Translations under genes and position numbers: made by a program
From: Dactylosporangium aurantiacum
GTDB lineage: Bacteria; Actinomycetota; Actinomycetes; Mycobacteriales; Micromonosporaceae
Direction: 5' to 3'
Length of the DNA stretch: 64,000 nt
Assembly: GCF_000716715.1 (NCBI RefSeq)
Contig: NZ_JNYJ01000060.1
Location: 10,912-74,911 of the forward strand
The notes under the pieces: model-generated
Database searches by the model: none
What the model was told of the DNA's origin: nothing
The model's input: only the letters and a program-made list of their open reading frames with translations
Shown: positions 8,601 to 15,560 of the stretch, piece by piece
Layout of the letters: each line of letters opens with the position of its first letter
Position numbering within the stretch: the first letter of the stretch is position 1

Positions 8601-9014
8601 ATGAGCGAGTACGGAGAGATCGAGACCGGCGAGACCCACAGCGGCCTCGCGGAGGCGCACGCGGAGAGCGGCAGCGAGCAGGACTACAGCTCGCAGTACG
8701 GGATCCTCGAGCAGGACCACCAGAGCATCGAGCACACCGAGTACGAGAACGTCAGGCACATCGAGTACACGGACGCCGCGGGCAACCACTACGAGGTGAC
8801 CGAGTACACCCACTACGAGCACACCGAGATCGAGTCGGAGCACACCTTCGCCGCGTACGGCCAGGAGGGCTCCGCCGGCTTCGGCGCCGCCGAGCTCGGC
8901 ACCTCCGAGGCGGCGTCGGACTCGCACGTCCTGTCGCTGACGGAGCGCTTCGAGAGCTTCCTCGGCAACGCCCTGGACGGCACGAACTACGAGATCTCCG
9001 ACAGCAGCGCCTGA
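8601..9014 (+). CDS. Small acidic Glu/Tyr/His/Thr-rich protein, unknown
   Basis: A 137-residue protein I do not recognise. The first 30 residues are Glu/Gly/Ser-rich and residues about 40-95 form imperfect repeats built on (H/Y)TE(Y/I)E, such as SIEHTEYENV, RHIEYTD, VTEYTHYEHTEIESEHT. Lys is absent and Arg is rare, so the net charge is strongly negative. The C-terminus (SLTERFESFLGNAL) may be a short amphipathic helix. There is no signal peptide or membrane segment. GAGAGGACCACCCC precedes the ATG and a strong terminator follows, so it is a single-gene unit. The alternating Glu/His/Tyr could bind cations, which is only a guess from composition. Confidence 0.75.
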   Translation: MSEYGEIETGETHSGLAEAHAESGSEQDYSSQYGILEQDHQSIEHTEYENVRHIEYTDAAGNHYEVTEYTHYEHTEIESEHTFAAYGQEGSAGFGAAELGTSEAASDSHVLSLTERFESFLGNALDGTNYEISDSSA

Positions 9015-9046
9015 CCCACCCGCCCGGGTGCGTCTCGACTGCGCTA

Positions 9047-9082
9047 GGAACGCCGGTCAGCCTCGCGGCTGGCCGGCGTTCC
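9047..9082 (+). terminator. Terminator hairpin after the acidic protein gene
   Basis: A 16-bp stem with one mismatch: GGAACGCCGGTCAGCC (9047-9062), loop TCGC, GGCTGGCCGGCGTTCC (9067-9082). It starts 33 bp after the stop at 9014. No T-run follows. Confidence 0.75.
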
Positions 9083-9130
9083 GCGCTGTCCGGGCCATGT
9101 CGTGCGGTTCGCGGCGGTACCGTGGCCGCC

Positions 9131-10348
9131 ATGGCCATCACGAAGGATGTCGATGCGCGGCGGGGGCGGGCGGATCTCGGCATCCTCACGGCGGGGCTGG
9201 CGGTGTCGGTCGCCGGGGACGCCGCGGCGTTCGTGGCGCTGCTGCTGCGGTTGCAGCCGCACGGCAGCGGCTGGGTGGCGGCGCTGCTGGCCGCCGAGCT
9301 GGTGCCGTTCGTGGTGCTGGCGCCGCTGGTGGGGCGGGTCGTCGACCGGTACGAGACCCGTGGCGTGCTCATCCTCGCGCTGCTCGGGCAGGCGATGGTC
9401 GCGGTCCCGCTGGCACTGCTGGACGGGCCGCTGCCGACGGTGCTGCTGTTCGCCGGGCTCGCCGCGCTGAGCGCGCTCGTGCGGCCGGCGACGAACGCCC
9501 TCATCCCCGCGATCACCGGTCCCGCGGGGCGGGCGCGCGGGTTCGCCCGGCTGGGGCTGGGGTTCGGCCTCGGGTGGATCGCCGGGCCCGCCGCGGGCGG
9601 GCTGCTCACCGGATGGTTCGGGGTCCGGGCCGCGGTGCTCGCCGACGCCGGCACGTTCGCGGTGCTCGCCGGGGCGTGCGCGCTGCTGTCGGTGCGCCGC
9701 GCGCCGGCACCGCGGGCCGGCACCGGGCGCGGCGAGGGCGGGCTGCGGCTGCTGGTCGCCGACCGGGTCCTGTTCGCCGCCGTGCTCGGCACCGCGGTCA
9801 GCGTCGGCGCCGCCATCGTGGACAACGTCGCCGCGCCGTTCCGGTTCATCGACCAGCTTGGCGCGTCACAGGGCCAGTACGGCCTGTACCTGACGCTGTG
9901 GGGGATCGGCGCCCTCGCCGGTGCGCAGGCGCTGCCCCTCGTGCGCGTCGGCCACCGGACCGCGCTCGCCCTCGCCTGCCTGATCTGCGGCGCCGGGATC
10001 GCCGGCATCGGGGCCGCGCCGACCCTGCTGCTCGCCTACGCCGCGGCCACCCTCGGCGGGGTCGGCAACGGGGTGCTCAACGTGGCGCAGAACGCCCTGG
10101 TCGCCGAGCGCACCCCGGCGGAGCGACACGGCCGCGTCTTCGCCACCGTCGGCGCCGTCAGCCAGACCGCCATCGGCGGCGGCACGGCGGCCGCGGCCCC
10201 TCTGGTCGGCTGGCTCGGCGGCGGTGGTGCCCTCATCGCGGCCGGCGTGACCTCGATGGTCGCGACCGTCGTCGCGTTGCTGCCGGCCGGTGGTCGCCCG
10301 AGCGAGGAGCGGGCCGCCGAGCGCAGAGGGCTGGACCGGATGCGGTGA
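9131..10348 (+). CDS. MFS transporter (EntS/MFS_3-like exporter)
   Basis: A 405-residue 12-TM major facilitator protein. Motif A is present as PLVGRVVDRYETR between TM2 and TM3 and its pseudo-repeat region contains TPAERHGRVFATVG between TM8 and TM9. LVRPATNALIPAI and ARLGLGFGLGWIAGPAAG match the MFS_3 branch that holds macrolide and siderophore exporters. The C-terminal tail is charged (EERAAERRGLDRMR). ATG 9131 and an in-frame GTG 9122 are both possible; no ribosome binding site stands out. It is a lone gene whose substrate is unknown. Confidence 0.85.
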   Translation: MAITKDVDARRGRADLGILTAGLAVSVAGDAAAFVALLLRLQPHGSGWVAALLAAELVPFVVLAPLVGRVVDRYETRGVLILALLGQAMVAVPLALLDGPLPTVLLFAGLAALSALVRPATNALIPAITGPAGRARGFARLGLGFGLGWIAGPAAGGLLTGWFGVRAAVLADAGTFAVLAGACALLSVRRAPAPRAGTGRGEGGLRLLVADRVLFAAVLGTAVSVGAAIVDNVAAPFRFIDQLGASQGQYGLYLTLWGIGALAGAQALPLVRVGHRTALALACLICGAGIAGIGAAPTLLLAYAAATLGGVGNGVLNVAQNALVAERTPAERHGRVFATVGAVSQTAIGGGTAAAAPLVGWLGGGGALIAAGVTSMVATVVALLPAGGRPSEERAAERRGLDRMR

Positions 10349-10491
10349 TACCGGACAGCGGTGTCGGGTGGGTGACACGGCGGCGCAAGTGTTCGCCAAG
10401 TGGGCGCCAAGTGGCGGGGTGCATCCTTCTCTCAGCAGCAACCGAAAGGGCCGGACCGGCCCTCGCACGGACTAGCTCGAAGGCCCCCCTT

Positions 10492-10507
10492 CGATATACA
10501 TATATCG
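10492..10507. promoter_or_regulatory. Isolated AT-rich palindrome CGATATACATATATCG
   Basis: A 7-bp perfect inverted repeat with a 2-bp centre (10492-10498, 10501-10507) made almost only of A and T in a very GC-rich gap between two converging genes. It could be a regulator site left without a gene or part of a small unannotated transcript; nothing adjacent explains it. Confidence 0.4.
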
Positions 10508-10514
10508 CTGGACC

Positions 10515-10549
10515 GGTAGAGCGGCGCTCCTCCCTCGCGCCGCTCTACC
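10515..10549. terminator. Bidirectional terminator between converging genes
   Basis: A perfect 12-bp stem, GGTAGAGCGGCG (10515-10526) and CGCCGCTCTACC (10538-10549), with an 11-nt loop. It lies 30 bp beyond the stop of the minus-strand membrane protein at 10580 and also downstream of the plus-strand MFS gene. Confidence 0.8.
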
Positions 10550-10579
10550 AAGCGTTCCGGCCCTGCGGACCCCGACGGC

Positions 10580-11827
10580 TCAGCCGGTGAAGAGCAGCAG
10601 CAGGCCGGCGACCGTGTAGGCGACCATCAATCCCAGCAGCGGCACCTGGCCGGTCATCGCCTGGGCGCGGGGGAAGAGCTTCAGGGCCCGGTCGTGGGCG
10701 AGGACCGTGCCGACCAGGTGGCCGAGGATGATGGCGGTGATCTGGACGTTGGCGACGCCCGTCGGGGTGATGACGCCGGTCCACGGGTCGAAGTCGGGGT
10801 GGTCCAGCAGCAGCGCGACCGTGCGCTGGCCCTCCAGGACGAACAGCGAGTAGTAGTGCGCCACCACGTAGCCGACGACGATCGGCACGATCGAGTGGGC
10901 CAGCTCGCCGGGGGTGCGCTCCGCCGAGGTGTGGCCGCGCCGGCCCGCGGCGCGGGTCGCCACGGTGTACGCGAGGGCCACCGCGCCCATGACGCCGAGC
11001 AGGCCGAGGGTGCCGGTGACGGGGGCGGGCAGGCCGTTCTCCTGGGTGAACCGGAGCCAGAACAGGGCGCCGGACATCGCGTCGTAGAAGGTGGCGCCGA
11101 GGAGCACGACGACGACCGCGACCAGGCCGGGTGCGGCCCGCAGGCCGGCCATGCCGTCGAGGGGGTTGCGCAGCACGAGAGTGCCGTCGGGGCGGCGGCC
11201 GATGATCGCCAGCCGGCCGGCGAGGTCGCTGAGCACCTCGAACGCGTCACCGCGGGTGAACCAGTCGGGGCCGTAGACGAAGGCACCGGCGAGCATCGCC
11301 ACCGCGTACACGGCGAGCCAGGTGCCGATGACCGGCAGGGTCGCCCGGTCGGGGGCCACGAGCTCCAGCCAGGCGAACGCGAACAGCCCGGCCGCGGCCG
11401 GCCAGTAGCCGACGGACTCGGGCAGCGGCCGGCGGGCGGTGAAGCCCAGCGACAGGGTCCGCAGCGGGTTCAGCGCCCGCCACACGGGGCCGAGCAGCAG
11501 CGACAGCGGGACCAGTCCGACCCAGAACAGCACGTACACGAGCCCGGCCGCGGGGTTGTCGGCGGTGTCGGGCAGGGTGAACGTCCACGCCAGGACGCCG
11601 AGCAGCGCGATGCCGATCAGGCGCGGGACCAGCGGCGGCACGGTCGGCAGGCGGACCGGGCGGCCGGCGGCGGGGTCGAGCCGCGGCGAGCGCCACGCGA
11701 CGCCGAGGACCAGGAACGACACGACGAGCGCGGCGGCGGCGCCGGCCAGGAGCTGGCCGAGGGTCAGCGGGAGGTCCTGGCGGCCGCCGACGCCGTGGGC
11801 CAGGACCGGCTGGAGGGCGGCGTTCAA
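10580..11827 (-). CDS. Polytopic membrane protein next to copper-type genes
   Basis: A 415-residue protein with about ten membrane segments and little soluble sequence. The region YGPDWFTRGDAFEVLSDLAGRLAIIGRRPDG is a conserved-looking cytoplasmic loop, and histidines occur near the C-terminal segments (VVAHYYSLFVLEG, LDHPDF, ILGHLVGTVLAHDRALK). Similar actinomycete proteins are sometimes labelled fenitrothion hydrolase, which I would not trust as a function. The TTG start overlaps the stop of the upstream cupredoxin lipoprotein (TTGA), so both are co-translated, and a CopC gene is divergent. A role in copper handling or respiratory electron transfer is inference. Confidence 0.7.
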   Translation of the reverse strand: MNAALQPVLAHGVGGRQDLPLTLGQLLAGAAAALVVSFLVLGVAWRSPRLDPAAGRPVRLPTVPPLVPRLIGIALLGVLAWTFTLPDTADNPAAGLVYVLFWVGLVPLSLLLGPVWRALNPLRTLSLGFTARRPLPESVGYWPAAAGLFAFAWLELVAPDRATLPVIGTWLAVYAVAMLAGAFVYGPDWFTRGDAFEVLSDLAGRLAIIGRRPDGTLVLRNPLDGMAGLRAAPGLVAVVVVLLGATFYDAMSGALFWLRFTQENGLPAPVTGTLGLLGVMGAVALAYTVATRAAGRRGHTSAERTPGELAHSIVPIVVGYVVAHYYSLFVLEGQRTVALLLDHPDFDPWTGVITPTGVANVQITAIILGHLVGTVLAHDRALKLFPRAQAMTGQVPLLGLMVAYTVAGLLLLFTG

Positions 11828-12282
11828 CGGACCACGAGCTGGAACAGCACGAGGTGCGTCGCGTGCGTCTCGACCTCGAACAGCCCGGTCCGGTCGGCCC
11901 GCAGGTCGAGCGAGGCGGGTGCCCCGGCCGGCAGGGCGAGGCTCCTGTCGTAGCCGTGGACGTGCAGCTCGTCGGCGACGTCGGAGGTGACGGTGATGCG
12001 CACCAGGCTGCCTTTGGCGACCTCCACCCGGCCGGTCGGCGGGGTCACCTTGCGCTTGGCGACGGTGACCACGACCTCCTTGTCGACGGCGGGGGACGGG
12101 GCGACCGAAACGGCCGGCGAGGCCACCGGCGACGCCGTCGCGGACGGCGAGGCCACCGACGAGGTCATGGGCGAGGCCACCGGAGTCGGTGCGGCGGAGG
12201 GCGCGGGGGAGGACGAGTCGCAGCCGGCCAGGAGCACCAGCAGACAGGTGGCGGCGACGGCGGTGGTGCGAGCGGCAGGCAC
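11824..12282 (-). CDS. Lipoprotein with cupredoxin-like domain
   Basis: A 152-residue exported lipoprotein. The signal peptide ends in lipobox LLAGC (Cys about 20), then comes a 45-residue Ser/Pro/Ala linker and a cupredoxin-like beta-domain (about 68-152) with EVVVTVAKRKVTPPTG, GSLVRITVTSDVADELHVHGYD and a C-terminal FEVETHATHL. The HVHGYD and ETHATH histidines are where cupredoxin_1 family proteins bind metal. GTG start 12282 follows GGGAGCCGCATTC. It is first in a two-gene operon with the polytopic protein and divergent from copC, consistent with an extracytoplasmic copper site. Confidence 0.82.
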   Translation of the reverse strand: MPAARTTAVAATCLLVLLAGCDSSSPAPSAAPTPVASPMTSSVASPSATASPVASPAVSVAPSPAVDKEVVVTVAKRKVTPPTGRVEVAKGSLVRITVTSDVADELHVHGYDRSLALPAGAPASLDLRADRTGLFEVETHATHLVLFQLVVR

Positions 12283-12369
12283 GAATGCGGCTCCCGGGGC
12301 GGGCGGGGTTCGTTAGGCAGGTGAATTTAGCGTCTTGTCGGCCACGGGGGAACCCGGCATCATGTGCCG

Positions 12370-13122
12370 ATGCGATCGGGCAGCGTCATTGCGGTCACCA
12401 CCGTCCGGATCGCGGTGCTGGCCGTCGTCGCGGCGCTCGGCCTCGCGCTGACCGCGGCACCGGCCGCCGCCCACGGGCAGCTGGCCATGTCCGACCCGGT
12501 CCAGGACAGCACGGTCGACCAGGCACGCGCTGACGTGGCGCTGTACTTCACCGAGCAGCCGGCGTCCTTCGCCTGGTTCACCGTGACCGCCCCGTCCGGG
12601 CAGCGGGTCGACGGCGGCTGGCGTGGCGGGGAGCCCAAGCGCCTCGACAAGCCCGTGCAGGAGTACTTCCTCGTCGACGGCAAGTTCGAGCCGAAGGTCT
12701 ACAACACCGGCTTCCCCGCCCTGGTGGCCGTCTCGCACTGGCCGGAGCAGGGGCAGTACGTCGTGGCGTACCAGTCGGTCGCCTCCGACGGCGAAGCCGT
12801 CAAGGGGCAGCTGCGGTTCACGTACAGCGGACCCGTGACACCGGCGCCGGCGGGCTGGACCGCACCGACGGCCGGGCCGTCGGAGGCGCTGACCAGGGCG
12901 CTGAACAAGGAGAGCGCACCGGCCGCCGCCGCGCCGACCGCCGGGCCCACGCAGCAGCCGCAGCAGGCCGCGCCACCGCCCGCGCCGGCGACGCCGTTCG
13001 TGCTCACCGACTGGCTGATCCCGGCGCTGCTCATCGTGGGCGTCGGCGCGATGGTGTGGCTCGCGGCGCGCCGCGAGCCGGTGCAGCCGGAGAAGAAACG
13101 CCGCAAGGCCGCCCTCCGCTGA
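12370..13122 (+). CDS. CopC-domain copper resistance/binding protein, membrane-anchored
   Basis: A 250-residue exported protein. A signal peptide (AVVAALGLALTAAPAAAHG) leaves the mature N-terminus starting with His, the usual first Cu(II) ligand of CopC proteins. The CopC fold covers about 35-160 (AHGQLAMSDPVQDSTV, ALYFTEQP, and SVASDGEAVKGQLRFTY, which matches the VSADGHPVSG-type strand). A Pro/Ala linker follows, then a C-terminal membrane helix (LIPALLIVGVGAMVWLAA) and a Lys/Arg tail, so it is held on the outer face of the cytoplasmic membrane. Start ATG 12370 was preferred over GTG 12364. It is divergent from the cupredoxin lipoprotein operon. Confidence 0.87.
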   Translation: MRSGSVIAVTTVRIAVLAVVAALGLALTAAPAAAHGQLAMSDPVQDSTVDQARADVALYFTEQPASFAWFTVTAPSGQRVDGGWRGGEPKRLDKPVQEYFLVDGKFEPKVYNTGFPALVAVSHWPEQGQYVVAYQSVASDGEAVKGQLRFTYSGPVTPAPAGWTAPTAGPSEALTRALNKESAPAAAAPTAGPTQQPQQAAPPPAPATPFVLTDWLIPALLIVGVGAMVWLAARREPVQPEKKRRKAALR

Positions 13123-13137
13123 AGGAGCGCGGCCCGG

Positions 13138-13560
13138 CTACTTCGGGGCCGACCCGCAGGTCCGCTGGAGCTGCCCGGTGAGCCGCTCGGCGAACGCCGG
13201 GTCGGCGACGACCCGCTGCTGGTACTGCTCGACCTGCGCGTCGCTGAGCCCGGCGTAGACCGGCCTGCTGGCGTACGCCTCGGCCATGGCCGCCGGGTCG
13301 GTGTACACCCGCGACTGCACCGAGCACAGGTGCGCGGCCGTCGTGTCCAGGAAGATCGTCTCCTGCCGGTCAGGGGTCAGCGACGCGGCCGCGGACGGGC
13401 CGGCCGCCGAGGACGCCGCCGACGGGGCGGTGATCTTCGCCGGGGTGTCCGACCCGTCGCCACAGCCCGCCAGCGCGCCGGTGGTGGCGAGGGCGGCGAG
13501 CGTGAGCAGGGCTAGCGGCGGCGCCGGAGCGAAGCGGAGGTGACGGCGTGAGCGGATCAT
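13138..13560 (-). CDS. Small lipoprotein, unknown function
   Basis: A 140-residue exported protein: Arg-rich n-region (IRSRRHLRF), hydrophobic core and lipobox LAGC, a Ser/Ala linker, then an all-helical domain of about 75 residues with ETIFLDTTAAHLCSVQSRVY, YAGLSDAQVEQYQQRV and a C-terminal Cys in LQRTCGS. The two Cys could form a disulfide. No family is recognised. It converges on copC and precedes a second secreted protein on the same strand. Confidence 0.7.
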   Translation of the reverse strand: MIRSRRHLRFAPAPPLALLTLAALATTGALAGCGDGSDTPAKITAPSAASSAAGPSAAASLTPDRQETIFLDTTAAHLCSVQSRVYTDPAAMAEAYASRPVYAGLSDAQVEQYQQRVVADPAFAERLTGQLQRTCGSAPK

Positions 13561-13578
13561 GATCTGCCCTTCGGGGAG

Positions 13579-14364
13579 CTAGACGACGATCAGGGTGAGG
13601 TCGTTGCTGTCGGTGGTGCTGCCGTAGCTCTGCTTGACCGTGAGCTTGTACGTGCCGGCGGCCACGTTCGTGGCGTCGAACTTCACCGCGGCGTGGTCGT
13701 CGGTGCCGACGGGCAGCGCCGCACCGGCGTTGAGCTGCGTGTACGCCCGCTCCTGCGGGTAGCTCACGACCAGCCCGGCGGGGCCGCCGGAGACGGTGAC
13801 GCGCAGGTCGTCGACGCCGCCCTTGCGCGCCTGGAACACCAGCTGCGACCAGACCGGGGTCTTCTTCGGCACGGTCACGGACGAGGTCTTCTGCGTCACC
13901 GCGTCACCGGTCACCGACACGATCGGCAGGGTCGCGGTCTGCGAGCCGCTGCGCTTGGTGCCGGTGCAGGTGGTGGCGCCGTCGGCCTTCTCGACGTAGG
14001 TGTAGTTGAGCGTGACCGGGGTCAGCGACACGAGCTTCGACGTGGCGACGCTGAGGTGGAACGCCACGTAGTCGATGTGACCCGGCGCCAGCGAGTCGCC
14101 CTTCGACAGCGAGGAGTAGGTGCCGGTGTTCGTGGGGTACGTGACGGTGACCCCGGCGCCGGCGGCGGTGACCCGCACGTCGCACACGTCGTCGGTGGCC
14201 GCCCAGGTGGTGCCGACCCAGCCGGTCTGGCCCGGCAGCATCGGCGCCAGCAGCGGGATCACCAGGCCCAGGTCCGCGGCCGCGGCGTGCGCCGGGGACG
14301 TCGCGGGCAGGATGGCGGCCGCGCCCGCGGCACAGGCGATGGCGACGGAGGCTGAGCGGCGCAT
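13579..14364 (-). CDS. Secreted beta-rich protein, unknown function
   Basis: A 261-residue secreted protein. The signal peptide (SVAIACAAGAAAILPATSPAHA) is cleaved at about residue 29. The mature part appears to hold two related beta-sandwich halves (about 35-145 and 150-261), each with a V(T/R)VTxxGAGVxVxYP-type strand followed by a xTYSSLSKGDSL or AYTQLNAGAAL element, so an internal duplication is likely. Two Cys in the first half (DDVCDV, TTCTG) may form a disulfide. ATG 14364 follows AAGGACCCCGCCG. No enzymatic motif is visible. Confidence 0.7.
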   Translation of the reverse strand: MRRSASVAIACAAGAAAILPATSPAHAAAADLGLVIPLLAPMLPGQTGWVGTTWAATDDVCDVRVTAAGAGVTVTYPTNTGTYSSLSKGDSLAPGHIDYVAFHLSVATSKLVSLTPVTLNYTYVEKADGATTCTGTKRSGSQTATLPIVSVTGDAVTQKTSSVTVPKKTPVWSQLVFQARKGGVDDLRVTVSGGPAGLVVSYPQERAYTQLNAGAALPVGTDDHAAVKFDATNVAAGTYKLTVKQSYGSTTDSNDLTLIVV

Positions 14365-14429
14365 CGGCGGGGTCCTTGTCTGTGGGCCGGTGATGTCTGC
14401 CTGATCGGCCGGTCCGGCCGGCGGTTGAG

Positions 14430-15281
14430 CTACCCGCCGAGGGCGGCCCAGGTGTCGTACTGGTGCACCGCGATTCCCTCGAAGGCCGCGTAGCGCTGGG
14501 CGGCGGTGTCGACCTCGCGCAGCGTCTCGCGCATCGCGCTGCCGGTGCCGCCGTGGAAGGTGCAGTACGCGCAGTCGCCGAGCGGCTGCGTCTCCGCGCC
14601 CAGCCGGACCGGTTTGGCCGCCTTGCCGGCCCGGCGCAGCAGGTCGTCGGCGACGCCGAGCATCGAGTTGCCGCCGGTGGCGGTGTTGCGGTAGCTCATC
14701 ACCGTGACCCCGTCGACCCGGTCGAGCACGGCGTCGGCCAGGTTCTGCCCGCCGACCCGCACCGTGGACAGCCAGAACGGCACGTCCAGCTCGACCGGCG
14801 GGCCGACCCGCGCCAGCTCGTCGAGCAGTCCCAGCAGCCGCGGCACCAGCACCGCCTGCCGCTCCTGCCAGCCGGGCAGCAGGTACGGCTCGACGTCGAC
14901 GTGCAGCCCCCGGAACAGGCCGGTCGCCGCCGCGGCGCGGGCCCAGGCGAGCGCGGTCGCGTGGTCCGTGGTCCAGGCCGGCTCGCCGCCGAGCGCGTCG
15001 AGGGTGATCCCGGCGTCGTCGCACAGCGCCCGCAGCCGGGTCAGCGGCGCCACGTCGGCGCGCGGGTCGTAGTACGCGAAGATCGTCGTCACCGAGTGCC
15101 GGGCCGCCCAGCCGGCGACCGCGTCGGGCGGTGCCGGGTCCCACAGCCACATGGCGCGGGTGCCGGGCGGCGCCACCGACGTCTCCGGCGCGAGCGGCGG
15201 CAGGCGCCGGTGGACGGCGGCGACCAGCAGGCCGAGGGTCAGCACGGCACACAGGACGGCGTGCGCCGCGGTCCTCCACAC
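14430..15281 (-). CDS. Membrane-anchored TIM-barrel glycoside-hydrolase-like protein
   Basis: About 283 residues. An N-terminal hydrophobic stretch (AAHAVLCAVLTLGLLVAAV) is a signal anchor. The rest looks like a (beta/alpha)8 barrel: MWLWDP, VTTIFAYYD, ITLDALGGEPAW, GLFRGLHVDVEPYL, VELDVPFWL, DGVTVMSYRN, PVRLGAETQ, EGIAVHQYDTWAALG. The HVDVEP strand end, followed by a basic MSYR strand, has the arrangement used for catalysis by several glycoside hydrolases, with the Glu a candidate acid/base; the substrate is unknown. GTG 15281, preceded by CAGGGGAC, is preferred over a TTG 33 bases upstream. Confidence 0.65.
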   Translation of the reverse strand: MWRTAAHAVLCAVLTLGLLVAAVHRRLPPLAPETSVAPPGTRAMWLWDPAPPDAVAGWAARHSVTTIFAYYDPRADVAPLTRLRALCDDAGITLDALGGEPAWTTDHATALAWARAAAATGLFRGLHVDVEPYLLPGWQERQAVLVPRLLGLLDELARVGPPVELDVPFWLSTVRVGGQNLADAVLDRVDGVTVMSYRNTATGGNSMLGVADDLLRRAGKAAKPVRLGAETQPLGDCAYCTFHGGTGSAMRETLREVDTAAQRYAAFEGIAVHQYDTWAALGG

Positions 15282-15365
15282 GTCCCCTGTTCGGCGCCGC
15301 GGGCCGCCGGCCAAGGATTTGGGTCACGTTGACGTCACCGGGAGCCCTGGGACAGGATGAACCCC

Positions 15366-15512
15366 GAGCGGCCACAGGGAGGAACCCAGTGCGATTCTGG
15401 GACGGTCCCGCCACTGTGACCGGGGAGTCGTCCTCCAGCGCACGGGCCACGGCCACAGGTCGGAAGGTCGGGGGACGGCGGCGATCCGGGAGTCAGGAGA
15501 CTCCGGCCGCTC
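15366..15512 (+). promoter_or_regulatory. Cobalamin riboswitch of locus A
   Basis: The closing stem P1 is a perfect 8-bp pair, GAGCGGCC (15366-15373) with GGCCGCTC (15505-15512). Inside are the family landmarks: GGAGGAACCCAGTGCGA with paired ATTCTGGG, the B12 box GCCACTGTGACCGGGGAG (from 15410) and the 3' signature AGTCAGGAGACTC (15491-15503). It lies 48 nt upstream of the chelatase GTG, so binding of cobalamin should shut off the whole chelatase-cobO-cobB-cobEL-cobM operon. Confidence 0.95.
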
Positions 15513-15526
15513 GTGCTCCATGACCC

Positions 15527-15552
15527 AGCGGGCGCGGACCCGCTCGAGGAGG
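15527..15552 (+). promoter_or_regulatory. Expression-platform hairpin and ribosome binding site of locus A
   Basis: AGCGGG-CGCGGA-CCCGCT (15527-15544) forms a 6-bp hairpin that ends one base before the ribosome binding site GAGGAGG (15546-15552). The same GGG-CGCGGA-CCC hairpin precedes the cobN ribosome binding site in locus B, which argues for a real regulatory element linking the riboswitch to translation. Confidence 0.6.
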
Positions 15553-15560
15553 ATTTGCCC

